From JBHWPB01 sp043424675 (lineage in GTDB: Bacteria > Bacillota > Bacilli > Lactobacillales > Carnobacteriaceae_A): a stretch of DNA of 16,477 nt. The notes beneath the pieces were generated by a model. The model did no database searches. It was not told the origin of the DNA and saw nothing but the letters and a program-made list of their open reading frames with translations. The stretch covers positions 1-16,477 of the forward strand of contig JBHWPB010000084.1 in NCBI GenBank assembly GCA_043424675.1, given 5' to 3'. Within the stretch, counting starts at the first letter, position 1. Every line of letters starts with the position of its first letter. This document shows positions 6,769 through 14,147 of this stretch, in pieces. The position numbers were made by a program, and so were the translations under genes.

Positions 6769-7638
6769 TTATTTTAACATCTTCTCTGCCTGAGTGAATA
6801 AGGCCAACTTTCTTCTCTTGCTGACAAAATTCCGCTGCGTAAAACAATCATAATCATTAAAGCGGACAGCATTGAGTATGTCTTTATATAATAAAAGTGA
6901 AAGTAAGAGTGGTTTTCTTGCATCTTCATTGACATTATAGACCAATTCTAGCGATTGGTCATAGTACGATTCGGCTATCTCCGCTTCATGTTCCCATAAG
7001 TTGATGAAGTCAGAGTTTATGATATGTTCTGCCAGGCTCTCCCTCGTATAGCTATATTTTTCCATAACCGCTCTGGGAAGATAAATTCTGTCATTGGTTA
7101 AATCTTCACCAATATCACGCAAGATATTCGTAATTTGCATCGCTGTACCCAATGCGACAGCTTCCTGCTGATATTTTTCGGGTATATCGGTGAGGAGAGG
7201 CAGTATCATCAAGCCCACTGTTCCCGCCACATAGTAGCTGTAGTCTTCAAGGTCTTCTTGAGCCTCAGGCTGGGTAAAGGATAAGTCTTTGCTTTGCCCC
7301 GTGATCATATCGTAAAAGGGCAAGATATCCATCGGGTAAGTATCAAAAACAACTCGCAAGGCTCTCCAGACAGGATGATCCGCTTCTTCTCCTTTTTCAA
7401 AGAATTCCAGCTCGTTTCTCAATAGAATCAGTGCATCCACATCAGATTCTTCATCCACAATATCATCTGCTTTACGACAGAAGGCATAGACCGCATAGAC
7501 ACTCATGGCCTTTTCTTTAGGCAAGGTTGAAAAAGCAGCATAAAAGGATTTGGAATGCTTTTTAATGATCTGCTCACAGTAAGCAAAATCTTCTTTATAC
7601 TTTTGAAATATAAGAGACGGTTTCTGTTTGTTCATCAT
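6769..7638 (-). CDS. crtM: 4,4'-diapophytoene (dehydrosqualene) synthase
   Basis: 289 residues, the normal length for CrtM. It condenses two farnesyl diphosphate molecules head to head into C30 4,4'-diapophytoene, with Mg2+ held by two aspartate clusters. Both are intact: DDIVD at residues 58-62 and DIGED at 175-179, the latter inside LRDIGEDLTNDRIYLP, the squalene/phytoene synthase signature. HSKSFYAAFSTLP near 28-40 is the usual substrate-binding start. The neighbouring C30-type desaturase supports a C30 rather than C40 product. The gene overlaps the end of crtN by 44 bp. GGAGG at 7651-7655 lies inside crtN, 12 bp before the first of two tandem ATG codons (7638 or 7635), so coupled translation with crtN is likely. 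Confidence 0.95.
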   Translation of the reverse strand: MMNKQKPSLIFQKYKEDFAYCEQIIKKHSKSFYAAFSTLPKEKAMSVYAVYAFCRKADDIVDEESDVDALILLRNELEFFEKGEEADHPVWRALRVVFDTYPMDILPFYDMITGQSKDLSFTQPEAQEDLEDYSYYVAGTVGLMILPLLTDIPEKYQQEAVALGTAMQITNILRDIGEDLTNDRIYLPRAVMEKYSYTRESLAEHIINSDFINLWEHEAEIAESYYDQSLELVYNVNEDARKPLLLSLLLYKDILNAVRFNDYDCFTQRNFVSKRRKLALFTQAEKMLK

Positions 7639-9115
7639 CTTTCAACAGCTCCTCCACGGAAAGTTTTGCACTTTGTAGGACGGTCGGCACGCCTGCGCCA
7701 GGGTGGATACTGCTGCCGCAGAAATAGAGATTATCAGCATAATCAAACTTGTTGTGAGGACGGAAATAAGCACTTTGGAAAAGCGTCGGTTGTAAGCCGA
7801 AGGTGGCGCCATTATAAGCATGGAATTTCTCTTTAAATGTGTGAGGTGTAGAAATTCTCTCAAAACGAATATGGTCTCTCAGATCTTGGAACGGTTCAAT
7901 ATCTGCTAGTTTGTCCAGAATCAATTCGCGGTACCACTGGATGTTTTCTTCTGTCCACTCATTATATAAAGAGAGCTCAGGTACTGGAACGAGTACATAC
8001 AAAGCTTCGCGGTCTTCAGGCGAGAGTGATGAATCAACTTCTGAGAGATTAAAGACATAAATAGAAGGATCTTCCGGCGGCACACCTGTATCGAAAATGT
8101 CAGAAATATTGCGATCAAAATCTTCTGTGATATGGAAAGTGTGCGCTGCTTCAGTGGGATATGCTTTGTCTACACCAAGATAAAGGATGAAACACGAACA
8201 CGAGTAATCCATCGTATCGATTTTCTCATCTGTATACTTGCCGCGCTGTTCTTCATCTGCAATCAAGTGCTTCACCGCATAAGGGAAGTCTGCGTTCACC
8301 ATGGTATAGTCAGCAAGAATTTCTTGATCTCCCACGCGAATTCCGATCGCTTCTTTGTTTTCGATTAAGATCTCATCAACCTCTGAATTGAGATGGATCG
8401 TTCCACCGAGCTCTTCAAAAAGACGCCCCATTCCCTGTGCCATGGCATACATTCCGCCTTTGATGTGCCAGATCCCGTAGAACATCTCCAACATCGGAAT
8501 CATATTGTAGAGAGACGGCCCGCTGTGTGGTGAGATTCCAATATAGAGTGTCTGAAAGGCGAACATTTTCTTCAGGTAATCATTTTTAATATACTTACCC
8601 ATTTCGTTATAGGCATTATCAAAAGTTTTCAAGTTATAAATATCGATCAACCCCTGAGGATTTATGAAATCAGAAAGTTTGCGATAGGATTTATTCAGAA
8701 TTTTATTTTTCGCCACAAGATAGCGATCATAAATATTAGACATATATCGCATAAAGCCAGCGGCATCTTCTTCTGACTCATTCTCTAAAACTTCCATGAG
8801 CTCGACTAAGTCATTGGACAAATTAAACTCTTTGCCGTCTCTGTAAGTCACGCCCATCATCGGATTCAACTTTTTCATTGGGATATAATCCTCTGGATCT
8901 CTGCCCGCGTACTCAAAGACTTCATTATAGATCTCAGGAGTCATCACAATTGTAGGCCCTACATCAAAGCGGTAACCTTCTTCTTCAATCTGATACATTT
9001 TTCCGCCAATCTTTGAATTTTTTTCATAGAGGTGCACATCGTACCCCTCAGTTTGCAGACGGACTGCTGCTGCCAGCCCCGCTGTCCCTGCACCTACTAC
9101 ATTCACTCTTTTCAT
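7595..9115 (-). CDS. crtN: 4,4'-diapophytoene desaturase
   Basis: 506 residues of the phytoene desaturase (amine oxidase/FAD) family. It introduces double bases' worth of unsaturation, that is conjugated double bonds, into 4,4'-diapophytoene to give yellow diaponeurosporene or red diapolycopene. The N-terminal dinucleotide-binding motif is VVGAGTAGLAAAVRL at about residues 5-19, followed by YEKNSKIGGKM. The C-terminal signature is YFCGSSIHPGAGVPTVLQSA near 465-484, as in carotenoid desaturases. The start is the ATG at 9115, seven bases from AGGGAGGA (9123-9130); an in-frame TTG at 9121 is too close to that site. It is the first gene of the leftward operon, with its own promoter and palindromic operator. 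HPGAGVP separates it from the CrtP-like paralogue across the divergent promoter, which has NPGGGMP. Confidence 0.93.
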   Translation of the reverse strand: MKRVNVVGAGTAGLAAAVRLQTEGYDVHLYEKNSKIGGKMYQIEEEGYRFDVGPTIVMTPEIYNEVFEYAGRDPEDYIPMKKLNPMMGVTYRDGKEFNLSNDLVELMEVLENESEEDAAGFMRYMSNIYDRYLVAKNKILNKSYRKLSDFINPQGLIDIYNLKTFDNAYNEMGKYIKNDYLKKMFAFQTLYIGISPHSGPSLYNMIPMLEMFYGIWHIKGGMYAMAQGMGRLFEELGGTIHLNSEVDEILIENKEAIGIRVGDQEILADYTMVNADFPYAVKHLIADEEQRGKYTDEKIDTMDYSCSCFILYLGVDKAYPTEAAHTFHITEDFDRNISDIFDTGVPPEDPSIYVFNLSEVDSSLSPEDREALYVLVPVPELSLYNEWTEENIQWYRELILDKLADIEPFQDLRDHIRFERISTPHTFKEKFHAYNGATFGLQPTLFQSAYFRPHNKFDYADNLYFCGSSIHPGAGVPTVLQSAKLSVEELLKDDEQTETVSYISKV

Positions 9116-9150
9116 CCCCAAATCCTCCCTAGCTCTCTTTTCCTTTTAAG

Positions 9151-9166
9151 CTTATCAACTGATAAG
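9151..9166. promoter_or_regulatory. Palindromic operator O1, crtN side
   Basis: CTTATCA-AC-TGATAAG is a perfect 16-bp palindrome apart from its two central bases. It starts about 10 bp after the -10 of the leftward promoter, so a bound repressor would block the start of crtN transcription. It nearly repeats the palindrome at 9314-9329. I saw no third copy elsewhere in the window. Confidence 0.8.
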
Positions 9167-9175
9167 TTTTTCTGT

Positions 9176-9204
9176 ATGATAGCAAATAAACTTTGAAACT
9201 GCAA
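9176..9204 (-). promoter_or_regulatory. Promoter of the crtN-crtM-tetR operon
   Basis: On the minus strand, TTGCAG (9199-9204) and TATCAT (9176-9181) are separated by 17 bp, and TGC just before the -10 gives an extended -10. Transcription would start near 9168, at the edge of operator O1. Confidence 0.75.
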
Positions 9205-9272
9205 TCTTCATCTTCCCCTCCACTTTAATATTCACTTATGCGCATCTGCTGAAAAAACTGAAGGAGGATGAC

Positions 9273-9301
9273 TTTACTTTGTCGCCAGCTAAATATAGAA
9301 T
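9273..9301 (+). promoter_or_regulatory. Promoter of the crtP-aldH-crtQ-crtO operon
   Basis: TTTACT (9273-9278) and TAGAAT (9296-9301, five of six consensus bases) are separated by 17 bp. Transcription would start near 9308, just before operator O2. A TATACT at 9307-9312 is an alternative -10 but has no -35 at suitable spacing. Confidence 0.6.
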
Positions 9302-9313
9302 AAACTTATACTA

Positions 9314-9329
9314 TTTATCAAGTGATAAG
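9314..9329. promoter_or_regulatory. Palindromic operator O2, crtP side
   Basis: TTTATCA-AG-TGATAAG shares TTATCA-NN-TGATAA with O1 and differs only in the outermost base and one central base. It lies 12 bp after the -10 of the rightward promoter and about 8 bp before the crtP ribosome binding site, mirroring the O1 arrangement. Confidence 0.8.
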
Positions 9330-9350
9330 TTCTACTAAAAGGAGAAAAAA

Positions 9351-10838
9351 ATGAATCAAACCAGATCAGCAGTCGTCATCGGCGGAGGGTTAGGCGGTCT
9401 TTCGGCAGCTGTGACACTCGCTCAAAATGGCTTCAATGTCTCACTTTACGAAAAAAATAATCACCTCGGCGGTAAGCTCAACCGTTTAGAGAAAGATGGG
9501 TTTGGTTTCGATCTAGGACCGTCGATTCTGACAATGAAACCTATCTTTGAAAAACTCTTTGCCCGCAGTCATAAAAAAATGGCAGACTACCTGGAAACAG
9601 TGGAAGTAGAAATCCAATGGCGATCCTTCTTCGAAGACGGGACAGTCGTTGACCTGTACAGCGATCTTGAAAAAATGCTGGAAGAAAACCCCGCTCTTCA
9701 GATAGAAGACATGGAAGAGTACCGTGATTTTCTCTATTATGCCAAAAGTTTGCATGACGTGACGGAAGAAGGCTATTTCAAAGAAGGATTGGATAACACC
9801 TTGGAGATCATCAAACACCATGGTATTTTCGATACTCTGACGAAATTTGATCTGAGACATACGATGTACGAAGGAATTGCAGAAAGGATTGACAATCCTT
9901 ATCTCAGAGAAGTTTTGGCTTATTTTGCAAAATATGTCGGGTCTTCTCCCTATGATGCACCCGCTATCCTCAATATGATGAGTTATATGCAGCACGATAC
10001 AGGCATCTGGTATGTCCCAGGTGGGATGGATGGTATCGCCAAAGCGATTGTGAATTTAGGAGAAGAACTAGGAGTTCACTTCCACACCGACAGCGAAGTG
10101 GTGAAATTACATCATAAAGATGAGGTGATTTATGCCGCAGAACTCGCAGATGGGACGAAGATTGAGGCAGACTATTTTGTATCTAATATGGAAGTCATTC
10201 CTGCCTATGAAAAGCTGCTAGACGAAGAAGATTATTTGTTGGAAGATTTAGAAGAACAGTTCGAGCCGGCTGCTTCTGGTTTAGTCCTTCACCTCGGTGT
10301 CGAAGGCGAATATCCACATCTCGCTCATCATAACTTTTTCTTCTCCAAAGATTCGGAAGAGAATTTTGATACTGTCTTCCATGATCATGAACTGCCCGAA
10401 GATCCGACGATTTATTTGGTCAATGTCAATAAAACGGACCCCACTCAAACCATTCCCGGACACGAAAATATTAAAATACTGCCTCATATTCCCTATATAC
10501 CCGATAAACCTTTTACAAGAGAAGCTTACGAAGCTTTCGAAGAACGGGTTTTGAAAAAACTAGAACGGATGGGCTTGACTGATCTGAGAAAAAGAGTGGT
10601 CACGCGCGATATCTGGTATCCTGAAGACATTCAAGCAGCCTACTACTCTCATCGCGGAGCCATCTACGGCACAGTGTCTGATCGGAAGAAAAACCGCGGA
10701 TTCAAACATCCGAAAGAAAGCAAATACTATGATAACCTCTACTTTGTCGGCGGCACGGTGAATCCAGGCGGCGGAATGCCGATGGCGACCTTGAGCGGTC
10801 AACAGGTTGTGGAAAAGTTTCTTAAAAAAGAGCGGTAA
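9351..10838 (+). CDS. crtP: 4,4'-diaponeurosporene oxygenase (CrtP/CrtNb)
   Basis: 495 residues, a paralogue of CrtN in the same FAD desaturase superfamily. In staphyloxanthin-type pathways this enzyme oxidises a terminal methyl of diaponeurosporene (or diapolycopene) to an aldehyde. The FAD-binding start is VVIGGGLGGLSAAVTLAQNG at about residues 8-27, then YEKNNHLGGKLNRLEKDGF. The C-terminal signature is YFVGGTVNPGGGMPMATLSG near 463-482, where NPGGG and TLSGQQ mark the oxygenase branch rather than the desaturase branch. The start has AAAAGGAG at 9337-9344 at good spacing. It is the first gene of the rightward operon, directly after operator O2. Exact substrate and number of oxidations cannot be read from the sequence. 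Confidence 0.9.
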   Translation: MNQTRSAVVIGGGLGGLSAAVTLAQNGFNVSLYEKNNHLGGKLNRLEKDGFGFDLGPSILTMKPIFEKLFARSHKKMADYLETVEVEIQWRSFFEDGTVVDLYSDLEKMLEENPALQIEDMEEYRDFLYYAKSLHDVTEEGYFKEGLDNTLEIIKHHGIFDTLTKFDLRHTMYEGIAERIDNPYLREVLAYFAKYVGSSPYDAPAILNMMSYMQHDTGIWYVPGGMDGIAKAIVNLGEELGVHFHTDSEVVKLHHKDEVIYAAELADGTKIEADYFVSNMEVIPAYEKLLDEEDYLLEDLEEQFEPAASGLVLHLGVEGEYPHLAHHNFFFSKDSEENFDTVFHDHELPEDPTIYLVNVNKTDPTQTIPGHENIKILPHIPYIPDKPFTREAYEAFEERVLKKLERMGLTDLRKRVVTRDIWYPEDIQAAYYSHRGAIYGTVSDRKKNRGFKHPKESKYYDNLYFVGGTVNPGGGMPMATLSGQQVVEKFLKKER

Positions 10839-10865
10839 AAACACCCGTCTTAAAGGAGGAATAGC

Positions 10866-12266
10866 ATGCCTGACACAACATTCAAAAAGGAAATTGAACA
10901 TATTCAAAAGTTACAGCGTCACTATACACGGAGAGCTGAAGCGAAAGAAGTGAGCAAGCGATTAGAGCTCCTGCAACAGTTCAAAAAACTCTTAAATGCA
11001 AATGAAGAGCTTTGGCTGGAAGCCTTACATAAAGACTTGGGAAAGCCTGTTCTGGAAGCTTATGCTACAGAGATGGGTGTTTTGTTAAATGAACTCGACT
11101 ATATGAAGGAGCATTTACCTGCTTGGATGAAAGTAGAGGTTCACCGTCGCTATTTACTCAGCGGAATCGAAAAAACGACCCTATATCGTGAACCTTATGG
11201 CAGTGTTTTAGTCCTCGCTCCTTGGAACTACCCTCTGCAGCTTTCGCTTGCACCGGTCATCGGAGCTCTCTCAGCTGGGAATGGCGTCGTCTTGAAGCCC
11301 TCAGAGTCCGCTCCTGCTGTCAGTCGTCTGCTTGCAGAATTAGTTCCGCAATATTTTACAGCCGAGGTCTTTTATGTGGTTCAAGGGGATGATGACACTG
11401 CCCGAGCTTTAACTGACTTGCAGTGGGATTTTGTCTTCTTTACAGGTGGTCCGACAGTTGCTCAGGATGTCTATCAGAAAGCAGCTAAATATTTAACGCC
11501 TGTTGTTTTAGAGCTGGGCGGCAAGAATCCTTGTATTGTCGATGAAACAGGGTTTACCGAAAATGCTCTTCAAAAAATCATCTGGGGGAAATTCTTGAAT
11601 GCTGGGCAGACTTGTATTGCACCCGATACGATCTATGTACAAGAAGCTCTCTATGATGATTTTTTAGAGGCAGCCGGCAAACAAATTGTAAGCTTCTACG
11701 GAGAGTATCCTCAAGAATCTGATGATTACGCGCGTCTCGTTCATAGCAAACATCTGAGTGGGATGAAAGATTTTCTAAAGGACGGCAATATCTATCATGG
11801 CGGTGACATAGATGACGAAGCCCTCTACATGTCTCCTACTTTGATGACAAATATTGAAAAAGACAGCTCCTTAGACAGAGAAGAAATCTTCGGCCCTATT
11901 CTCCCTATCGTCCCTTATCAAGAGCTGGAAGAGGTGACAGGGAGATATCAGAAGATGCCTGTCCCTTTGGTGACTTATCTATTTTCTGAAGATCAGAATA
12001 CTGTAAAATATGTCAGGGACCATTTGGAAAGCGGAACCTTGAGTGTCAATGAAGTCCTCGTCCATGCTTCCAGTCCCAAAGTTCCTTTCGGTGGCAAAGG
12101 GCAGAGCGGACTGGGCAACTATCACGGAAGGGCCAGCTTTGAGACTTTTACTTATGTCCGTACGGTCTACGAAAAGCAAACTCTCGTTGACCTGCCCCAG
12201 CAGTTTCCGCCTTATGCGGAGGAAGCTTTAGATGCTTTGAGAAGGCTTCGAAGAAGGATTTACTAG
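10866..12266 (+). CDS. aldH: Aldehyde dehydrogenase, carotenoid aldehyde to acid
   Basis: 466 residues of the NAD(P)-dependent aldehyde dehydrogenase superfamily, short form lacking the N-terminal extension, as in class 3/fatty-aldehyde types. Catalytic residues are all present: N121 in APWNYP, K144 in LKPSE, E216 in LELGGK, C250 in NAGQTC, and EEIFGP further on. The C-terminal third contains PFGGKGQSGLGNYHG and ends in an Arg-rich tail (LRRLRRRIY), which may touch the membrane. Position between crtP and crtQ points to 4,4'-diaponeurosporenal as substrate, giving the carboxylic acid that CrtQ glycosylates. In Staphylococcus aureus the corresponding gene is, from memory, located away from the crt operon. 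Here it is built in, 27 bp after crtP, with AAAGGAGG at 10852-10859. Confidence 0.9.
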   Translation: MPDTTFKKEIEHIQKLQRHYTRRAEAKEVSKRLELLQQFKKLLNANEELWLEALHKDLGKPVLEAYATEMGVLLNELDYMKEHLPAWMKVEVHRRYLLSGIEKTTLYREPYGSVLVLAPWNYPLQLSLAPVIGALSAGNGVVLKPSESAPAVSRLLAELVPQYFTAEVFYVVQGDDDTARALTDLQWDFVFFTGGPTVAQDVYQKAAKYLTPVVLELGGKNPCIVDETGFTENALQKIIWGKFLNAGQTCIAPDTIYVQEALYDDFLEAAGKQIVSFYGEYPQESDDYARLVHSKHLSGMKDFLKDGNIYHGGDIDDEALYMSPTLMTNIEKDSSLDREEIFGPILPIVPYQELEEVTGRYQKMPVPLVTYLFSEDQNTVKYVRDHLESGTLSVNEVLVHASSPKVPFGGKGQSGLGNYHGRASFETFTYVRTVYEKQTLVDLPQQFPPYAEEALDALRRLRRRIY

Positions 12267-12278
12267 AGGAGGATCTGG

Positions 12279-13391
12279 ATGTTAATTATTTACTTAATCG
12301 TCTTAATTTTGGCGCTCTTGGGAGGGTTCTTTATTCTTTGGAAGGTGCCTGTTGCTGGCAGAAGGATTCTGCAGAGAGATAAAAGCAAAACGCTCTCCGT
12401 CATTATTCCGGCTCGAAATGAAGCGCATAATCTGCCGATTCTATTGCAATCTCTTCAGAAGCAAAAGATAGTGCCACATGAGATTCTCGTAGTGGATGAT
12501 GATTCAACAGACAAAACAGTAGAAGCTGCCTTAGAATATGGAGCAAGAGTCGTGTCCTTCGATGGCAAAGCAGAGAGCTGGGTAGGGAAATCTGCCGGAT
12601 CTTTTCATGGCGCAAAAGCCGCAACAGGCGACTACCTGCTCTTTTTAGATGCCGATATCTTTCTGCCTGATACAGACAGTTTAGACACACTCATCAGAGA
12701 ATTTCAGTCTCTGGATGCCAAAGGGGCTTTATCTATTCAGCCTTACCATGTCATACAACAAGCCTATGAGAATCTGTCGGCCGTATTTAATATCATCGTT
12801 CTCGCAGGGATGAATCACTTTTCTTTCTTACAAGAGCGTTTAGAACCTGGTGGGGCATTCGGCCCAGCGCTCTTATGCGACAGAGCCTCCTATTTTGAAA
12901 TCGGCGGTCACAATAAAAACCGTAAGTCTATCATGCAGAATATGGATTTAGGTAGAGTTTTTATTGAAAATGACCTGCCTCTGCATCTCTATGGCGGGAA
13001 AGGTGTCGTTCATTTCAGAATGTACTCGGAAGGATTGAAAGGCTTGATCGAAGGCTGGTCGAAAAATTTTGCGACAGGATCGTCCGTCACTCATCCGTTT
13101 ATCATGACAAGCTTGATTTTCTGGATCGCTGGCGCCTTCCTCGCTTTTCTTTTCCCCTTCTACTTTCTTATCGCAGGAAGTGAAGTCGGCTTGATTGTCT
13201 CACTCATCGGCTACCTTATTTTCTTTCTGCAATTTTACAGAATGGCGCGACTTGCGGGTCACTTTCATATCCTCGCCCTATTCTTTTATCCGATTTTATT
13301 TTTAGCTTTTGTCGCGATTTTTATCTGGTCTCTGATCAAGACTAACTTTATCGGCGTAGTGTCTTGGAAAGGCCGTAAAATAGATACCTAG
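12279..13391 (+). CDS. crtQ: Carotenoid glycosyltransferase, family 2
   Basis: 370 residues, near the roughly 375 of CrtQ. It should transfer a sugar, glucose in the staphyloxanthin route, onto the carboxyl group of diaponeurosporenoic acid at the inner face of the membrane. An N-terminal membrane helix (about 2-21) is followed by a GT-A catalytic domain: VIIPARNEAHN at 41-51, the nucleotide-binding VVDDDS at 71-76, the metal-binding D124-A-D126, D223 in QNMDLGR and W260 in EGWSKN. Three to four helices at about 272-300, 303-321 and 330-355 anchor the C-terminus. The start has AGGAGG at 12267-12272. It lies 12 bp after aldH and 12 bp before crtO. The sugar donor is inferred, not shown. Confidence 0.9.
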   Translation: MLIIYLIVLILALLGGFFILWKVPVAGRRILQRDKSKTLSVIIPARNEAHNLPILLQSLQKQKIVPHEILVVDDDSTDKTVEAALEYGARVVSFDGKAESWVGKSAGSFHGAKAATGDYLLFLDADIFLPDTDSLDTLIREFQSLDAKGALSIQPYHVIQQAYENLSAVFNIIVLAGMNHFSFLQERLEPGGAFGPALLCDRASYFEIGGHNKNRKSIMQNMDLGRVFIENDLPLHLYGGKGVVHFRMYSEGLKGLIEGWSKNFATGSSVTHPFIMTSLIFWIAGAFLAFLFPFYFLIAGSEVGLIVSLIGYLIFFLQFYRMARLAGHFHILALFFYPILFLAFVAIFIWSLIKTNFIGVVSWKGRKIDT

Positions 13392-13403
13392 GAGGCTTTT
13401 TTA

Positions 13404-13916
13404 ATGTTAATCCATCTTCCCCTGATCTGGCTTATTATAATAAACGCTCTCGCCTGGTACTGTATTCACATGGGTGTCTCTTCTTTTTTTCGGAAAGTAC
13501 CAGATAAATATTATGCAAAAAAGAAGAAGTGGTATAGACCATTCAGTTGGGAAGATGAGGGAAGAATATGGCAAGAAGTCTTTCGTGTCAAAGAATGGAA
13601 AGATTTAGTTCCTGAAGCTTCTTCTTTTGTGGAAGCGGCCTACAGCAAAAAAAGTCTCAAAAATACCAAACCAGAGACGATCAAAAAATTTATTATCGAA
13701 ACGAAACGCGGCGAAGATGTCCATTGGGCCTCCATGCTGCCAGCTCCTCTCTTTTTTCTTTTCAATCCTCCTTGGGCAGGTGGGCTCATCATCGTGTATG
13801 CTCTCCTTTCGAATGTACCTTTTATTATTATTCAACGTTATAACCGACCTCGATTAGAACGGTTATACAAGTTAGCGGTGCGGAAAGAAAGACGACGAAA
13901 TATGAAACAAAAATAA
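13404..13916 (+). CDS. crtO: Glycosyl-carotenoid acyltransferase (CrtO family)
   Basis: 170 residues, close to the roughly 165 of staphylococcal CrtO. This enzyme acylates the sugar of glycosyl diaponeurosporenoate with a fatty acid, the final step to staphyloxanthin-like pigment. An N-terminal membrane helix (about 4-24) is followed by RIWQEVFRVKEWKDLVPE (54-71) and the conserved ETKRGEDVHW (99-108), which carries the acidic and histidine residues seen across the family. A hydrophobic stretch follows (about 113-145) with NPPW. The C-terminus is very basic (RKERRRNMKQK). The start has AGGAGG at 13390-13395. It is the last gene of the operon, ending a few bases before a hairpin. Confidence 0.9.
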   Translation: MLIHLPLIWLIIINALAWYCIHMGVSSFFRKVPDKYYAKKKKWYRPFSWEDEGRIWQEVFRVKEWKDLVPEASSFVEAAYSKKSLKNTKPETIKKFIIETKRGEDVHWASMLPAPLFFLFNPPWAGGLIIVYALLSNVPFIIIQRYNRPRLERLYKLAVRKERRRNMKQK

Positions 13917-13917
13917 A

Positions 13918-13961
13918 AACAGCAACCTCTAAATCCATTATTGAAAATAGGGGTTGCTGTT
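13918..13961 (+). terminator. Hairpin terminator after crtO
   Basis: AACAGCAACC (13918-13927) pairs with GGTTGCTGTT (13952-13961), starting one base after the crtO stop codon. The 24-nt loop is large and the tail TTAATTATGATTT is only moderately T-rich, so termination may be partial. Confidence 0.65.
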
Positions 13962-14052
13962 AATTATGATTTGTTGAATTAGAGTTCCAGAGTATGATTA
14001 TGCCAACTCAATCTTATTTTTTAACTGAGATGACGAAGTGAAGCAGTATGAC

Positions 14053-14074
14053 CTAAACTCGAATTTAGTTTTTT
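14053..14074 (+). terminator. Small hairpin with T6 tail downstream of crtO
   Basis: CTAAA (14053-14057) pairs with TTTAG (14064-14068) and is followed directly by six T's. The stem is only 5 bp, so this is at best a back-up terminator for the crtP operon. The rest of 13962-14147 shows nothing I can interpret. Confidence 0.25.
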
Positions 14075-14147
14075 GCTGAGTTGATTGAATAAGCTTTAAT
14101 TTCCTCAATTCTCTGCACTTTTTCTTCTGAGTCACCCTTATGAAATA

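Noticed and set aside
9116..9121. TTG start for crtN
   Set aside because: It lies one base from the Shine-Dalgarno sequence; the ATG at 9115 has seven-base spacing and begins the expected MKRVNVVGAG.
9513..9995. Minus-strand open frame of 160 codons inside crtP
   Set aside because: It is antisense to a clear FAD enzyme gene, has no ribosome binding site or recognisable domain, and is a shadow of the codon pattern.
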